64,000 bases of DNA from Pelolinea submarina (GCF_003966975.1 NZ_AP018437.1:806001-870000), one strand, 5' to 3'; positions 43,682 through 53,269 are shown, counted from the first letter of the stretch. Notes: a model not told the origin generated them from the sequence alone. Numbers and translations: made by a program.

Positions 43682-44551
43682 TTACTCGCTTTCACTATTC
43701 ATTTCATAAGCCTGCTGCAGTGCGATGCCGATGGGTGTAACGAACAGCGGATCGGCTGGGATGGAGGTGGGGATGCCGGTGTACTGCTGCACCACGCGAT
43801 CCATGCCCTGTGCGCAGGCGCTGCCGCCTACCAGGGTAATGTGTTCCACCTTGCGTCCCGCCAGGTTCCGGGCGGTGATGCTGGCCACTTTTTCCATGAC
43901 CGGGCGCAGAACGGGGAAGAGTTCCCGCTGGCGACTGGGATCTTTCTTGTATTCCTCAGCTTCCTCGAAGCTCAAGTCCTTGGCACCGGCGATCACCAGG
44001 GTGAAATGCGTTCCGCCGGTGGCCTCGTCCGCGGTGTAAACCACTTGCCCGTTCTCGATGACGGCGATACCGGTGGTGCCGCCGCCGATATCCACGATGG
44101 CGCCATTGTCGACGCCCAGCAGATAGTTGGCAGCGCTGGGTTCATCCACCAGCCCGCTGCAGGTAAATCCGGCCGCTTCCACCACGTTGACGGTGGCGCG
44201 CACTTCCGCCAACGGCACGCCGGGCGGGTATGCGCTGGCGGCGCTGGTCAATTCGCGCCCCAAAAGGGCTTCCAGGCGGCTTTTCATGGCGCTCAGTTTG
44301 TCCACCGCGCCCATGTAATCCACCACCAGGCCGTCCTTGACCACCTGGGCGAATTGGTATTCACCCGCCACAACCTGCCGGTCCGCGTCCAGCACAACCA
44401 GCACCAAGTAAGCAGTGCCCAGATCGGCGCCCACATACAGCGGTCCCTGTGGAGGTTCAGCCAATGGGGCTGCTTCTTCCAGACTGGGCAAGATGGTTTG
44501 GCGGGCGCGCTGCAGGTAGCTGCCGAGATCGAAATGCTCTCGCATTATCAT
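43682..44551 (-). CDS. eutJ: EutJ-family actin-fold protein of the BMC locus
   Basis: 289 residues with the Hsp70/actin ATPase pattern: VGADLGTAYLVLVVLD (phosphate 1), VDIGGGTTGIAVIE (phosphate 2) and VGGSACAQGMD (adenosine). EutJ proteins accompany ethanolamine and related BMC operons and are thought to act as chaperones in assembly or cargo maturation. ATG 44551 used; an ATG at 44545 is also possible. Confidence 0.88.
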   Translation of the reverse strand: MIMREHFDLGSYLQRARQTILPSLEEAAPLAEPPQGPLYVGADLGTAYLVLVVLDADRQVVAGEYQFAQVVKDGLVVDYMGAVDKLSAMKSRLEALLGRELTSAASAYPPGVPLAEVRATVNVVEAAGFTCSGLVDEPSAANYLLGVDNGAIVDIGGGTTGIAVIENGQVVYTADEATGGTHFTLVIAGAKDLSFEEAEEYKKDPSRQRELFPVLRPVMEKVASITARNLAGRKVEHITLVGGSACAQGMDRVVQQYTGIPTSIPADPLFVTPIGIALQQAYEMNSESE

Positions 44552-44610
44552 CGCACGCCTGCCGGCAGAATTCTGCCGGCTTTCAAGCGTATTGCGTCTT
44601 TAGGTCCGGC

Positions 44611-44916
44611 TTAGCCGATGCTGCCCTTGGACTTCTGCGGCAGGATCATTTCGACTTCGCTGTGCGGTCTCGGGATGACGTGGACGGAAACCAGTTCACC
44701 GACCCGTTTGGCCGCGGCTGCGCCGGCGTCTGTGGCGGCTTTCACCGCGCCCACATCACCGCGCACCATAACGGTCACATAACCACCGCCTACGTATTCC
44801 GAACCGATCAGAACCACGTTCGCGGCTTTGACCATGGCATCGGCGGCTTCGATGGAACCCACCAGACCTTTGGTCTCGACCATGCCAAGAGCGATTAATT
44901 CAGGATTTGTTGCCAT
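44611..44916 (-). CDS. BMC hexameric shell protein (BMC-H)
   Basis: 101 residues: [40 protein letters not shown], then [15 protein letters not shown], the canonical PduA/EutM/CcmK fold. It forms hexamers that tile the facets of the shell. The only BMC-H in the operon, so it must be the main facet protein unless others are encoded elsewhere. Confidence 0.96.
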   Translation of the reverse strand: MATNPELIALGMVETKGLVGSIEAADAMVKAANVVLIGSEYVGGGYVTVMVRGDVGAVKAATDAGAAAAKRVGELVSVHVIPRPHSEVEMILPQKSKGSIG

Positions 44917-44944
44917 ATCTTTATTCCTTTCTATTTACTGCAAT

Positions 44945-46414
44945 TTATTTTTGTTGGATGATTTCTTGAACAACTTTACGTACCAGTGCTTCTATATCCT
45001 GCGCGTCGGAAGGGTTGGATCCGGCAGCGGCCGTTGAGGGCCCGCGCAAGGCTGCTTCAGGGGGAGGGGTCAATTCGTAGGCCAGGCGTTTGACGTTGTA
45101 CAGGTGATGGACGGAAATGTTATCGCCTGTGATGGCGCCGCCTTCGCCGCCGGAGCCCAGCGTGAGCGAGGGCATCAGTCCGGTGGTCAGGCCTACGGCG
45201 CCCAGGGTGCCCATGGTGTTGACCAGGATGCGGAAGACGGGTTTCTCCAGTCCAAAGGCCATGATGACTTTTTCATCGCGGGCGTGGATGATTTGCGTGT
45301 GGCCGCGCCCGCCGAACATGATCAATTCAATGGAGCGCTCACAGCCGGCTTCCCAGCCATCTTCTTCATACCAGCCCAGCACGGTGGTCAGTTTTTCGCG
45401 CGAGAGCGGTTCGCTCGTTCCGGTTGTGGTCAATTTTGTCACCAGCACGCGGGCCGATTGCGGGATGCTGAAACCGGCCATACCGGCTAGGGTTTGAGCA
45501 GGCTTGCCGACGGTTTGCGTGTTGATGCTGCCGTCCGGTTTGAACAGCAGCTTGCGCAGCTTGTCGGTTTGTTCCGCGTCGGTAAAAAACGCGCCCTGGG
45601 CTGCCATGAGCTGTTCCAGCTGGCGCGCGATTGGTTTGTCGGCCACCACGGCTTGCTCGGAAGCGCAGATGGTGGAGCAATCGAAGGCTTTGCTGGCTAC
45701 GATGTAGCGGGCTGCCTTTTCCAGGTCCGCGCTGCGATCCACGTAAACAGGCACGTTGCCGGGGCCGACGCCGTAGGCCGGTTTGCCGACCGAATGGGCG
45801 GCGCGTACCATGGGGGTTCCGCCGGTGGCCAGGATCAGGCGCACGTATTTATGGCGCAGCAGTTCGTTGGTGCCCGGCAGGGAGATGTTTTGCATGCAGT
45901 TGACCAGATTATGCGGCGCGCCGGCTTTCTGGGCGGCTTCCTGCATAATCTGGCAGGTTTCGGTTGTGCAGCGGGCAGCGGAAGGGTGGGGCGCGATGAT
46001 GATCGCGTTGCGCGCTTTAACCGCTGAAATGGACTTGAACATGGCTGTGGAAGTCGGGTTGGTGCTGGGGGTCAGGGCGGCAATAACACCCATCGGCCAG
46101 GCAATCTCGTAGATGCGCCGTTCGGTGTCGTGGCGGATGACGCCCACGGTGGGCGCATCCTTGATGCTGTTCCAGACGCCCATGGAAGCCAGTTCATTCT
46201 TGAGCTTTTTATGCGCAGGAATACCGTAGCCGGTCTCTTCATGCGCCATCTGCCCCAAGCGGGCAGAGGCCTGAAAAGCCGCTTCGGCCATGGCGGCGCA
46301 CACGCGGTCGACTTCCTGCTGAGTGGCATGACCCCAGATCAGCTGGGCCTTATAGGCCGCTTCGGCTAAATCACGCGCTTCCTGCATGGATTGCAGGTCT
46401 AAGTCCAGAGCCAT
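44945..46414 (-). CDS. CoA-acylating aldehyde dehydrogenase (EutE/PduP type)
   Basis: 489 residues. The NAD-binding and catalytic domains include TPSTNPTSTAMFK, ATGGTPMV and FDCSTICASEQAV with the catalytic cysteine. Oxidises acetaldehyde to acetyl-CoA with NAD+ and CoA. After a Pro/Ala-rich linker the C-terminus (DIEALVRKVVQEIIQQK) is an amphipathic helix like a BMC encapsulation peptide; in most EutE/PduP proteins this peptide is N-terminal. It would use acetaldehyde from the DeoC encoded in the same operon. Confidence 0.93.
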   Translation of the reverse strand: MALDLDLQSMQEARDLAEAAYKAQLIWGHATQQEVDRVCAAMAEAAFQASARLGQMAHEETGYGIPAHKKLKNELASMGVWNSIKDAPTVGVIRHDTERRIYEIAWPMGVIAALTPSTNPTSTAMFKSISAVKARNAIIIAPHPSAARCTTETCQIMQEAAQKAGAPHNLVNCMQNISLPGTNELLRHKYVRLILATGGTPMVRAAHSVGKPAYGVGPGNVPVYVDRSADLEKAARYIVASKAFDCSTICASEQAVVADKPIARQLEQLMAAQGAFFTDAEQTDKLRKLLFKPDGSINTQTVGKPAQTLAGMAGFSIPQSARVLVTKLTTTGTSEPLSREKLTTVLGWYEEDGWEAGCERSIELIMFGGRGHTQIIHARDEKVIMAFGLEKPVFRILVNTMGTLGAVGLTTGLMPSLTLGSGGEGGAITGDNISVHHLYNVKRLAYELTPPPEAALRGPSTAAAGSNPSDAQDIEALVRKVVQEIIQQK

Positions 46415-46429
46415 CCCAAATCCTTTCGT

Positions 46430-46720
46430 TTAACTTTTCCGGAAGGTCGATTTCCCTTCCACTTCCAAAGAATCAATCACTGCCATAATGACCGCGTCCA
46501 CCGGACGATCCTTGGTGACGGTGGTTTGGCGCGCGCTGGAACCCGCTGCGGTCAGCACCAGGTCGCCCACGCCGGCATCCACAGAATCAATCGCCACAAA
46601 GGGCTTTCCGCTGGCTTTGCCGTACTCATCGGTCTGCTGGACGACCAGTAATTTGCGTCCTTCCAGCTTTTCATCTTTCATGGTGGAAACTGCTGTACCA
46701 ATCACTCGGGCAATCAGCAT
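46430..46720 (-). CDS. BMC vertex shell protein (EutN/CcmL family), copy 1
   Basis: 96 residues: MLIARVIGTAVST, KLLVVQQTDEYG, AIDSVDAGVGDLVLTAAGSSAR. Third EutN-type protein of the operon, between the aldehyde dehydrogenase and DeoC genes. Confidence 0.92.
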   Translation of the reverse strand: MLIARVIGTAVSTMKDEKLEGRKLLVVQQTDEYGKASGKPFVAIDSVDAGVGDLVLTAAGSSARQTTVTKDRPVDAVIMAVIDSLEVEGKSTFRKS

Positions 46721-46737
46721 ACTCTTTTCCTCTTTCT

Positions 46738-47646
46738 TTAATAGCCTTTGGGGGTATCCGAGGGCGCTTTATCGCCCTGTACGATGCGCACACCGGCGCT
46801 GGCACCGATGCGGGTGGCCCCGGCTTTAATCATCTTTTCGAAATCGTCCAGAGTGCGGATGCCGCCGGCGGCTTTCACACCGATCAGCGGGCCGACTGTG
46901 CGGCGCATAAGGGCGACGTCTTCGACGGTTGCTCCGCCAATGGAGAAACCGGTGGAGGTTTTGACATAATCTGCCCCGGCTTCTTTGGCCAGCAGGCAGG
47001 CGATTTGCTTTTCTTCATCGGTCAACAGCGCGGCTTCGATGATCACTTTCATCAGGATGTTGCCGTCGTGCGCGGCCTGTACTACCGCCAGGATATCGCG
47101 CGCTACCAGTTCCAGGTTGCGGTCTTTCAGCGCACCGATATTGATGACCATATCCACCTCGCCGGCGCCGTTGGCAACGGCCTGGCGGGTTTCAAAGGCT
47201 TTCACTTCGGGTGTGTTGGCTCCTAAAGGAAACCCGACTGTGCAGCCTGTCTTCACGCCGGAACCGCGCAGCAATTCGGCGCACAGTCTGACGTGGGTGG
47301 GGTTGACGCACACGGATGCGAAATGATTTTCACGCGCTTCTTTGCAGAGCTGCGTGATTTGTTCGGTGGTGGCTTCCGGCTTGAGCATGGTGTGGTCGAT
47401 GTAGCTGGCCTTGCTCAGGTCGTCCGGTATGCTGCCGAGCGTGCTGCTGATGCGTTCCGCGCCGGCGCTGATGACATGTCCCACTTCATCGAAGCAGGTT
47501 TTTACGCAGATATTATCCACGCATTCGACTTTGCACTGCTGCCCCTGCGAGGTTTCGGTCTGGTTGGATTCCTCCACCAGTGCGCTTAAAATCTCGCGGG
47601 TGACAATTTCAGCGATGTTTTCAATGTTTTTGGGATCAGTTATCAT
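46738..47646 (-). CDS. deoC: Deoxyribose-phosphate aldolase, BMC-targeted
   Basis: 302 residues, longer than ordinary DeoC (~220-260) because of an ~80-residue N-terminal extension whose first part ([20 protein letters not shown]) is an amphipathic encapsulation-type helix, followed by a Cys-rich segment. The core has [32 protein letters not shown] with the Schiff-base lysine, and GVKAAGGIR. It cleaves 2-deoxyribose-5-phosphate to acetaldehyde and glyceraldehyde-3-phosphate; the acetaldehyde feeds the dehydrogenase. This enzyme defines the locus as a sugar-phosphate (SPU-like) BMC. Confidence 0.93.
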   Translation of the reverse strand: MITDPKNIENIAEIVTREILSALVEESNQTETSQGQQCKVECVDNICVKTCFDEVGHVISAGAERISSTLGSIPDDLSKASYIDHTMLKPEATTEQITQLCKEARENHFASVCVNPTHVRLCAELLRGSGVKTGCTVGFPLGANTPEVKAFETRQAVANGAGEVDMVINIGALKDRNLELVARDILAVVQAAHDGNILMKVIIEAALLTDEEKQIACLLAKEAGADYVKTSTGFSIGGATVEDVALMRRTVGPLIGVKAAGGIRTLDDFEKMIKAGATRIGASAGVRIVQGDKAPSDTPKGY

Positions 47647-47650
47647 TTCT

Positions 47651-48229
47651 TTATCCCTCTTTCGTAAATTTTTTTTCGATGTCGGTGATTTTGTCCACTC
47701 GGCGGGCGTGTCTGCCGCCGCCGAAGTCGGTTTCCAAAAAGGTCTTGATGATCAGCTTAACCTGGTTGACGCCCAGCAAACCGGCGCCCAACGACAACAC
47801 ATTGGCGTTGTTATGTTCGCGGCTGTTGGAGGCAGTGGCGTAGTCCACGCACATGGCGGCGCGCACGCCCGGTACCTTGTTGGCGGCCATGCAGCTGCCG
47901 ATACCGGCGGCGTCGATCACGATGCCGCGGCAGGCAATGCCCTGGCGGACCTTGTCGGCTACCGCGAAAGCAAAATCGGGATAATCTACCGCTTCTTTGC
48001 TGTGGGTGCCGCAGTCGATCACGGTGTGGCCCATTTCCTGTAAATAAGCAATGACGATGGTTTTCAGGTCGTAACCGCCGTGATCGCTGCCTACTGCGAT
48101 GGTGCGCTTTTTTCCGGACGCACAGGGCTGATCGGCAGGTCGGGCAACGGCGGTTTGACCAGGAGTAGAAGTCTGAGCCATCACTTTTTGGACGATATTA
48201 CGGATGTCTGTTTCGGATATATAATTCAT
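47651..48229 (-). CDS. BMC-targeted RpiB-family protein with altered active site
   Basis: 192 residues from ATG 48229 (an open frame extends further upstream but has no support). The N-terminal [19 protein letters not shown] is an encapsulation-type helix, followed by a Pro/Ala linker and an RpiB/LacAB fold (about 45-185; [20 protein letters not shown]). Where active RpiB has CGTGIG, this reads IDAAGIGSC, so the usual catalytic cysteine is Asp. It may isomerise a different sugar phosphate or be regulatory. First gene of the BMC operon. Confidence 0.85.
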   Translation of the reverse strand: MNYISETDIRNIVQKVMAQTSTPGQTAVARPADQPCASGKKRTIAVGSDHGGYDLKTIVIAYLQEMGHTVIDCGTHSKEAVDYPDFAFAVADKVRQGIACRGIVIDAAGIGSCMAANKVPGVRAAMCVDYATASNSREHNNANVLSLGAGLLGVNQVKLIIKTFLETDFGGGRHARRVDKITDIEKKFTKEG

Positions 48230-48281
48230 TTTGTACCTTATCTTTTGAGTTTGACAAAAGCAGGTTGAGGATGTTAAAATG

Positions 48282-48297
48282 ACTGGTAAAGACCACT
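48282..48297. promoter_or_regulatory. Operator for the GntR/UTRA regulator (DasR dre-like)
   Basis: ACTGGTAAAGACCACT between the divergent BMC operon and the GntR gene. It matches 14 of 16 positions of the DasR-type site ACTGGTCTAGACCACT known for GntR/HutC-family regulators. Position is right to control both transcription units. Confidence 0.7.
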
Positions 48298-48337
48298 TAA
48301 CATCTTGTCGAGTTAATCTTAGCACGGGAAAAACAGT

Positions 48338-49084
48338 ATGTCAAGTATGATTGATCCAGCCAATATCGTTCCGAAGTATTACCAGCTCGCAAACATTTTG
48401 CGCGAGCGGATCCTCAACGGCGAGTTCTCCGCCGGGGATGTTATCCCATCGGAACGCCAGTTGGAAGAACAATATAACCTCAGCCGCCCGACTATCCGCC
48501 AGGCCATTGACCTGTTGGAACGCCAGGGCTACCTGTACCGCGTGCACGGCAAGGGCACCTTCGTATCACCACCCAAATTACAGAAGGGTATGCTGGAATT
48601 GACCAGTTTCTCGGAAGATATGCGCAGCCGTGGCTTGGAACCCGGCCAGCGCATTCTGGAATTCGGTTATGTCGTCCCCAGCCCCAAGATTGCGCACCAG
48701 TTAGGGCTGAATGCTGCGGATGCGCGCGTGCTGCGCATCAAACGCTTGCGCACCGGCAACGATGAACCCATTGGCTTGCAGGATTCTTTCCTGGCATTGG
48801 AAGATAACCAGTCCATCACCCGTGAGGAAATCGAAAACAAGGGCTCCATTTATGCCATGCTCGAACAGAAATATGGCATTTACCCAACCGAAGCGGACGA
48901 AACACTGGAAGTTACGCTGGCGACGCCTGAAGAAGCAGATATGCTGCAAGTTCCGGTCGGCAGCCCATTGTTATTAAATGAAAGGACCTTGTGGTCGCAG
49001 GACCGCAAGGCCATTGAATTTGTTACCATTCTTTACCGCGGCGACCGCTACAAATATTTTGCGCGCTTGACGCGGAAGTGGTAA
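48338..49084 (+). CDS. GntR-family (HutC/UTRA) transcriptional regulator
   Basis: 248 residues. A winged helix-turn-helix (about 13-76; SERQLEEQYNLSRPTIRQAI, then YRVHGKGTFV) is followed by a UTRA ligand-binding domain (about 95-240). UTRA domains bind small effectors, often sugar phosphates. Divergent from the BMC operon, with a dre-like site between, it probably represses that operon until a phosphosugar (perhaps deoxyribose-5-P) accumulates. Confidence 0.9.
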   Translation: MSSMIDPANIVPKYYQLANILRERILNGEFSAGDVIPSERQLEEQYNLSRPTIRQAIDLLERQGYLYRVHGKGTFVSPPKLQKGMLELTSFSEDMRSRGLEPGQRILEFGYVVPSPKIAHQLGLNAADARVLRIKRLRTGNDEPIGLQDSFLALEDNQSITREEIENKGSIYAMLEQKYGIYPTEADETLEVTLATPEEADMLQVPVGSPLLLNERTLWSQDRKAIEFVTILYRGDRYKYFARLTRKW

Positions 49085-49092
49085 TAAGCCAC

Positions 49093-49677
49093 TCAGTGCG
49101 CAAAAATATCGGGGGCTTTAAGCGTCCGAATTTTATCCACCGGCCAGTAAACTAAAAAGGCTTTACCGATCACGTTTTCTTCCGGTACAAAACCCCACAC
49201 GTGCGAATCCGCGGAAGGATTGCGGTTATCTCCCAATACAAACAATTCATCCGGCGGTACATCCCAGACGCCTTCGTATTCCGGAGCTGCGGAAATGTAC
49301 GGTTCGTATAAAAGCTGGCCGTTGACATAGACCTGCCCGCCGGTCACTTCAACCTCGTCGCCTGGCAGTCCAATGACGCGTTTAACGTAAGCCAGATCGG
49401 GATCCAGAGGGTACTTAAACGTGATGATCTCGCCGTATTGCGGTTCATTGAACTTATAAGCCATCTTATTAACCATCAGGATTTCCCCCTGCACCAGGGT
49501 GGGTTCCATGCTGATCTTCTGCACCATCTCGCGCCCGACAACGGCGTCGATTAAAAAGTAGAAAACCGCTGCTAGCAGCAGCGTCTGGAAGATCTCCAGC
49601 AGTGTGCGCATCGTCTTTCTGGTTTCCAGAGGGTCATCGTCTACTTCAATGGGTAAATTATCGGGTCGATTTTCCAA
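49093..49677 (-). CDS. lepB: Signal peptidase I
   Basis: 194 residues, one N-terminal transmembrane helix (about 25-45). Box B SMEPTL carries the nucleophile serine, box D KRVIGLPGD the lysine, and box E GDNRNPSADSHVWG is intact. Removes signal peptides from exported proteins at the outer face of the membrane. Last gene of the coaE-cdaA-ybbR-der-lepB series. Confidence 0.95.
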   Translation of the reverse strand: MENRPDNLPIEVDDDPLETRKTMRTLLEIFQTLLLAAVFYFLIDAVVGREMVQKISMEPTLVQGEILMVNKMAYKFNEPQYGEIITFKYPLDPDLAYVKRVIGLPGDEVEVTGGQVYVNGQLLYEPYISAAPEYEGVWDVPPDELFVLGDNRNPSADSHVWGFVPEENVIGKAFLVYWPVDKIRTLKAPDIFAH

Positions 49678-49720
49678 AAGTATGCCTCAAAAGTTAAGGA
49701 TGGGGGGATTATACCCCGGC

Positions 49721-51085
49721 TTAGCCGCGGCCTTTCAGAACCAGACGGATGGGCGTGCCGGTATAAGGGTATTCCTTACGGATACAGTTCTCCAGATAGC
49801 GTAAATAGGTGAAATGCGCCAGCTTGGGTTCGTTCACGTATAAGATGAAGGTGGGCGGGTCGCTGCGCACCTGGGTACCGTAATAGATTTTCAGGATGCG
49901 GCCGGTCTTGGAGGCCGGGGAGTGGGCGTCCTGCGCGCGCATCAGGATGCGGTTGAAAGCGGAAGTGCCCAGGCGCACCATGCGCTCTTCCTGCACTTCC
50001 AGCGCCAGCGGCAGGACTTTCTCAACGCGCTGACCGGTCAGTGCCGAGATAAACTGGATCGGCACGTAGTCCATGAAGTTCAGCGCGCGGCGGATATTCG
50101 TTTTGAAATCTTCAATTGTGAAGGTGTCTTTTTCGATGGCGTCCCATTTGTTGACCAGCACCACGGCACTTTTTCCAGCTTCCTGAATGAAACCGGCGAT
50201 ATGGGTGTCCTGAGCACTGATTTCCTTGGTGGCATCGATCATCAGCAAAGCGACATCGCAGCGTTCGATGGCGTGCATGCTGCGCAGCACGCTGTACTGT
50301 TCCACCCCGTGTTCCACCTTGCCGCGTCGCCGAATACCGGCCGTATCGATCAGGGTGATGGGTATATCGTTGAACATCATGGGTGTATCCACTGCGTCGC
50401 GCGTGGTGCCGGCAATAGAGCTGACAATAGCCCGGTCTTCACCCACCAGGCGGTTGAGCAGGCTGGATTTACCGGCGTTCGGGATACCCACAATGGCGAT
50501 TTTAACGGAATTGTCATCTTCGGCATCTTTCGTATTTGGGAAAGTTGCCACCAGCGCGTCCAGTAAATCGCCGGTGCCGGTACCGTGTACCGCCGAGATG
50601 GGATATGGTTCGCCCAAGCCCAGTTGATAGAATTCCACCGCATTCTCGCGGAATTTTTGATTGTCGGCTTTGTTGACCACCAACAGGATGGGCGGCCAGG
50701 GTTGGCCTTCGCGCTTCAATTGCCGGGCGCGCAGCAGCTCGGTCACTTCCAGGTCGGCAGGCGTGATGCCGCTGATGGCATCCACCAGTAAGAGAATCGC
50801 ATCCGCTTCCTGAACGGCTGCCATGGCTTGATTGCGGATTTCCTGAATGTATTCCTTTGAGGAAATACTGAGCGGTGATTTGGAACTGCCGCTGGTGGGG
50901 TCGATGCCGCCGGTATCCACGATGTGAAACCGGCGTCCATTCCAATCCGATTCAGCGAATAACCGGTCGCGGGTCGTCCCGGGGGTGTCGTCCACAATCG
51001 CCAGGCGTTCGCCCGCCAGACGATTAAAAAGGGTACTTTTGCCCACATTAGGGCGGCCAACAATGGCAACGATCGGTAGGTTCAT
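49721..51085 (-). CDS. der: GTPase Der (EngA), ribosome assembly
   Basis: 454 residues with two tandem GTPase domains (G1 motifs GRPNVGKST near 9 and GIPNAGKSS near 186; DTGG and DTAG G3; NKAD and NKWD G4) and a C-terminal KH-like domain. Acts in 50S subunit maturation. Length and layout are standard. Confidence 0.97.
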   Translation of the reverse strand: MNLPIVAIVGRPNVGKSTLFNRLAGERLAIVDDTPGTTRDRLFAESDWNGRRFHIVDTGGIDPTSGSSKSPLSISSKEYIQEIRNQAMAAVQEADAILLLVDAISGITPADLEVTELLRARQLKREGQPWPPILLVVNKADNQKFRENAVEFYQLGLGEPYPISAVHGTGTGDLLDALVATFPNTKDAEDDNSVKIAIVGIPNAGKSSLLNRLVGEDRAIVSSIAGTTRDAVDTPMMFNDIPITLIDTAGIRRRGKVEHGVEQYSVLRSMHAIERCDVALLMIDATKEISAQDTHIAGFIQEAGKSAVVLVNKWDAIEKDTFTIEDFKTNIRRALNFMDYVPIQFISALTGQRVEKVLPLALEVQEERMVRLGTSAFNRILMRAQDAHSPASKTGRILKIYYGTQVRSDPPTFILYVNEPKLAHFTYLRYLENCIRKEYPYTGTPIRLVLKGRG

Positions 51086-51118
51086 CTAATTCTCTCTAAT
51101 AAAATAATTTATAGTCTG

Positions 51119-52366
51119 TTATGGAGCGGCAGTCGGTTTAACCACAGGCATTATTTCTACTTCAATGGAAGCAGGCAGTTTGGACTCCACCAAAATTCCG
51201 GTAACATCCAGCTCCACCAACGGTTCCAATTGATAGACGCCTTCGGTGTAATCCGAAAGATTGATCAAGACGCGTACGTCGCTGGAACTCAATTGATCCA
51301 GGGTGGGTATTGGCCCGGAAAGGATTACGTCCACGCGGTCCGGGGAGAGAGTCACATTGTAATCCGGCAGCAAATCAACAATTTCCACCGGCAGACTGGT
51401 AAGTGTAACACTTCCCTGGATGGGTGAGATGGATACTGTCACCTTGATAGTGGATTCGCCCACCACAGAAATACCGCTGGGAACCGCCAACGGCAGAGAA
51501 ACTTGTAAGTCCTCCTGCGCATCGGTGAGGTTGAGCGGCTGGGTTTCAATGTAACCGGGCAGGTTATTAACCAGTTCCGGATCGGACGAATAAACCGTTA
51601 CCACCAGTGGATTCGACGAGATATTGGTCAAGCGATAACCGCTGGCGATTTGCCCGCTGGTGAGCACTTTGACGGAAACGTTGCGGTAACCGCCGCGCTG
51701 GCTGATGGGCATGGTGACATTCACCTTTTCCGGGCTGATGGTCACGTTATCGACAGGCAGGCCGTTTTCATCCAGGGCTAACAGCTCCAAGTCACGGTCG
51801 ATATCCTCTTTGGCCTGGCTGATGTCCAGCGTGGCACGGATTTCCGCGACTTTTTCCACCTGGGAGGACGGGCCGCTGACTGTGGCCGTATCGGTGCTCA
51901 GCTTGGGCGCACCGGCTTCGTAGCCGACCGCCGGGCTGGAAGGCTGTACCAGGGTGATGGACAGGTCTTTGGTGTAAAGTTGTTCCAGGCGGACTTCCAC
52001 TTCTTTGGGTGAGTAATTGTCCACCTTGACCGGTTGCGCGTCGATTTGCAGATCAATTGGCAGGGTGTAGTTCCCGGCTTCCAATCCGCTCAGATCCAGG
52101 AAGGCCCTGATCACATTCGCGTTGCTTAATTCCGAGGTCCAAATTGAGCTGGGCGCGCTGAGTGTCAGAGATACTTGTTCAGGCAGTTCGCTGGTGACGA
52201 TTAAATTCGTGTTGAGGCCGGACACTTCCAGTTCGACCGGACGAGAATAATTGCGTTTTTCCACCGGATCGGTGGTGGTCACTGCCAGCACCCAAACCGC
52301 AACGGCCAATGCCAGGGCAGTCAATAAGATGGGCAGATTTATGGTTATGCGTTTAAGGGGGTTCAT
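51119..52366 (-). CDS. YbbR-domain protein (CdaR-type regulator of CdaA)
   Basis: 415 residues from ATG 52366, two bases after the cdaA stop and within reach of GGGGAAGGAC; an upstream frame into cdaA is not needed. One N-terminal membrane helix (about 12-32) anchors an extracytoplasmic part with four YbbR domains (pattern P..V.V.GP...V). In Firmicutes the CdaR partner modulates diadenylate cyclase CdaA; gene order here is the same. Confidence 0.88.
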   Translation of the reverse strand: MNPLKRITINLPILLTALALAVAVWVLAVTTTDPVEKRNYSRPVELEVSGLNTNLIVTSELPEQVSLTLSAPSSIWTSELSNANVIRAFLDLSGLEAGNYTLPIDLQIDAQPVKVDNYSPKEVEVRLEQLYTKDLSITLVQPSSPAVGYEAGAPKLSTDTATVSGPSSQVEKVAEIRATLDISQAKEDIDRDLELLALDENGLPVDNVTISPEKVNVTMPISQRGGYRNVSVKVLTSGQIASGYRLTNISSNPLVVTVYSSDPELVNNLPGYIETQPLNLTDAQEDLQVSLPLAVPSGISVVGESTIKVTVSISPIQGSVTLTSLPVEIVDLLPDYNVTLSPDRVDVILSGPIPTLDQLSSSDVRVLINLSDYTEGVYQLEPLVELDVTGILVESKLPASIEVEIMPVVKPTAAP

Positions 52367-52367
52367 G

Positions 52368-53252
52368 TTAGTCCTTCCCCTGTTTGTTGGATTTGAATAT
52401 CGCCAGGATAAATTGCCTGAGGTTGAATTTTTCCTGCTCTCCAATTTGCTGCTGGTAAAAAGCCATCAGTACGTTTTCGAGTTTATCCGCACTGATACGC
52501 CGCAGGATGCGTCCGCGGTGAGCCAGTGATATTGAGCCGGTTTCCTCGGAGACGACCACGGCGATGGCATCGGTAGCTTCCGAGATACCCAGGGCCGCGC
52601 GGTGGCGCAGGCCCATCTGGCGCTCAGGGGAGCTGTTAAGTACACCGCTGGATGAGAGCGGCATCACGCAAGCCGCCGCGCTGACGCGGTCGCCGACTAG
52701 AATAGCAGCGCCGTCGTGCAGCGGGGTGTTGGGATAGAAGATTTGCAGCAGGAGTTCAGGGGAAACCAGCGCTCCCATTTTCACACCGGTGTCTTCGTAT
52801 TCACGCAGGCTGTCCTTGCGCTGCAGGACAATCAAAGCGCCCTGGCGAAAGACGGACAAACGCGAAGAAGCGCTGACCACTGCCTTGACCATGCGCCGAA
52901 TCTTTTCCATATCCGTGTTTTCATGTTCGAAGAGAAAAGTGCTTGAACCGGCGCGCCCCAGACGTTCCAATGCCCGGCGCAACTCTGGCATGAAGATGAC
53001 CGGAATGGTGAAAAGTAATGAGGGCAGGGTATTGCTGATCAACCAGGAGAAAGCCGGCAGGTTGATCAGAGTAGTTACCAGGCTAATGGCGATCACGAGA
53101 AAAATAACACCGCGCAGCAAAGTCTGCGCTTGTGTATCCTTGAACAGGAGCAGTAAGGCATAGAAGATCGCACTGACCAGAATAATGTCCAACAAACTGA
53201 GCCAGTCGAAACGCTGAATCAGGAATGCGATTTCAGAAAATAGGTTTGCCAT
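52368..53252 (-). CDS. cdaA: Diadenylate cyclase CdaA
   Basis: 294 residues: three membrane helices (about 15-95), then the DAC domain with HDGAAILVGD and LRHRAALGIS, the DGA and RHR catalytic motifs, and TGSISLAHRG. Makes c-di-AMP from two ATP at the membrane. A DAC plus YbbR pair is typical of essential c-di-AMP signalling in envelope and potassium control. Start ATG at 53252. Confidence 0.95.
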   Translation of the reverse strand: MANLFSEIAFLIQRFDWLSLLDIILVSAIFYALLLLFKDTQAQTLLRGVIFLVIAISLVTTLINLPAFSWLISNTLPSLLFTIPVIFMPELRRALERLGRAGSSTFLFEHENTDMEKIRRMVKAVVSASSRLSVFRQGALIVLQRKDSLREYEDTGVKMGALVSPELLLQIFYPNTPLHDGAAILVGDRVSAAACVMPLSSSGVLNSSPERQMGLRHRAALGISEATDAIAVVVSEETGSISLAHRGRILRRISADKLENVLMAFYQQQIGEQEKFNLRQFILAIFKSNKQGKD

Positions 53253-53269
53253 ATCGATTCAATAATCTC

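Noticed and set aside
43670-44614. A 314-codon plus-strand open frame opposite the EutJ-type gene
   Set aside because: The minus-strand product has all actin-fold ATPase motifs and fits the BMC operon; the plus-strand product is His/Gly-rich with no motif.
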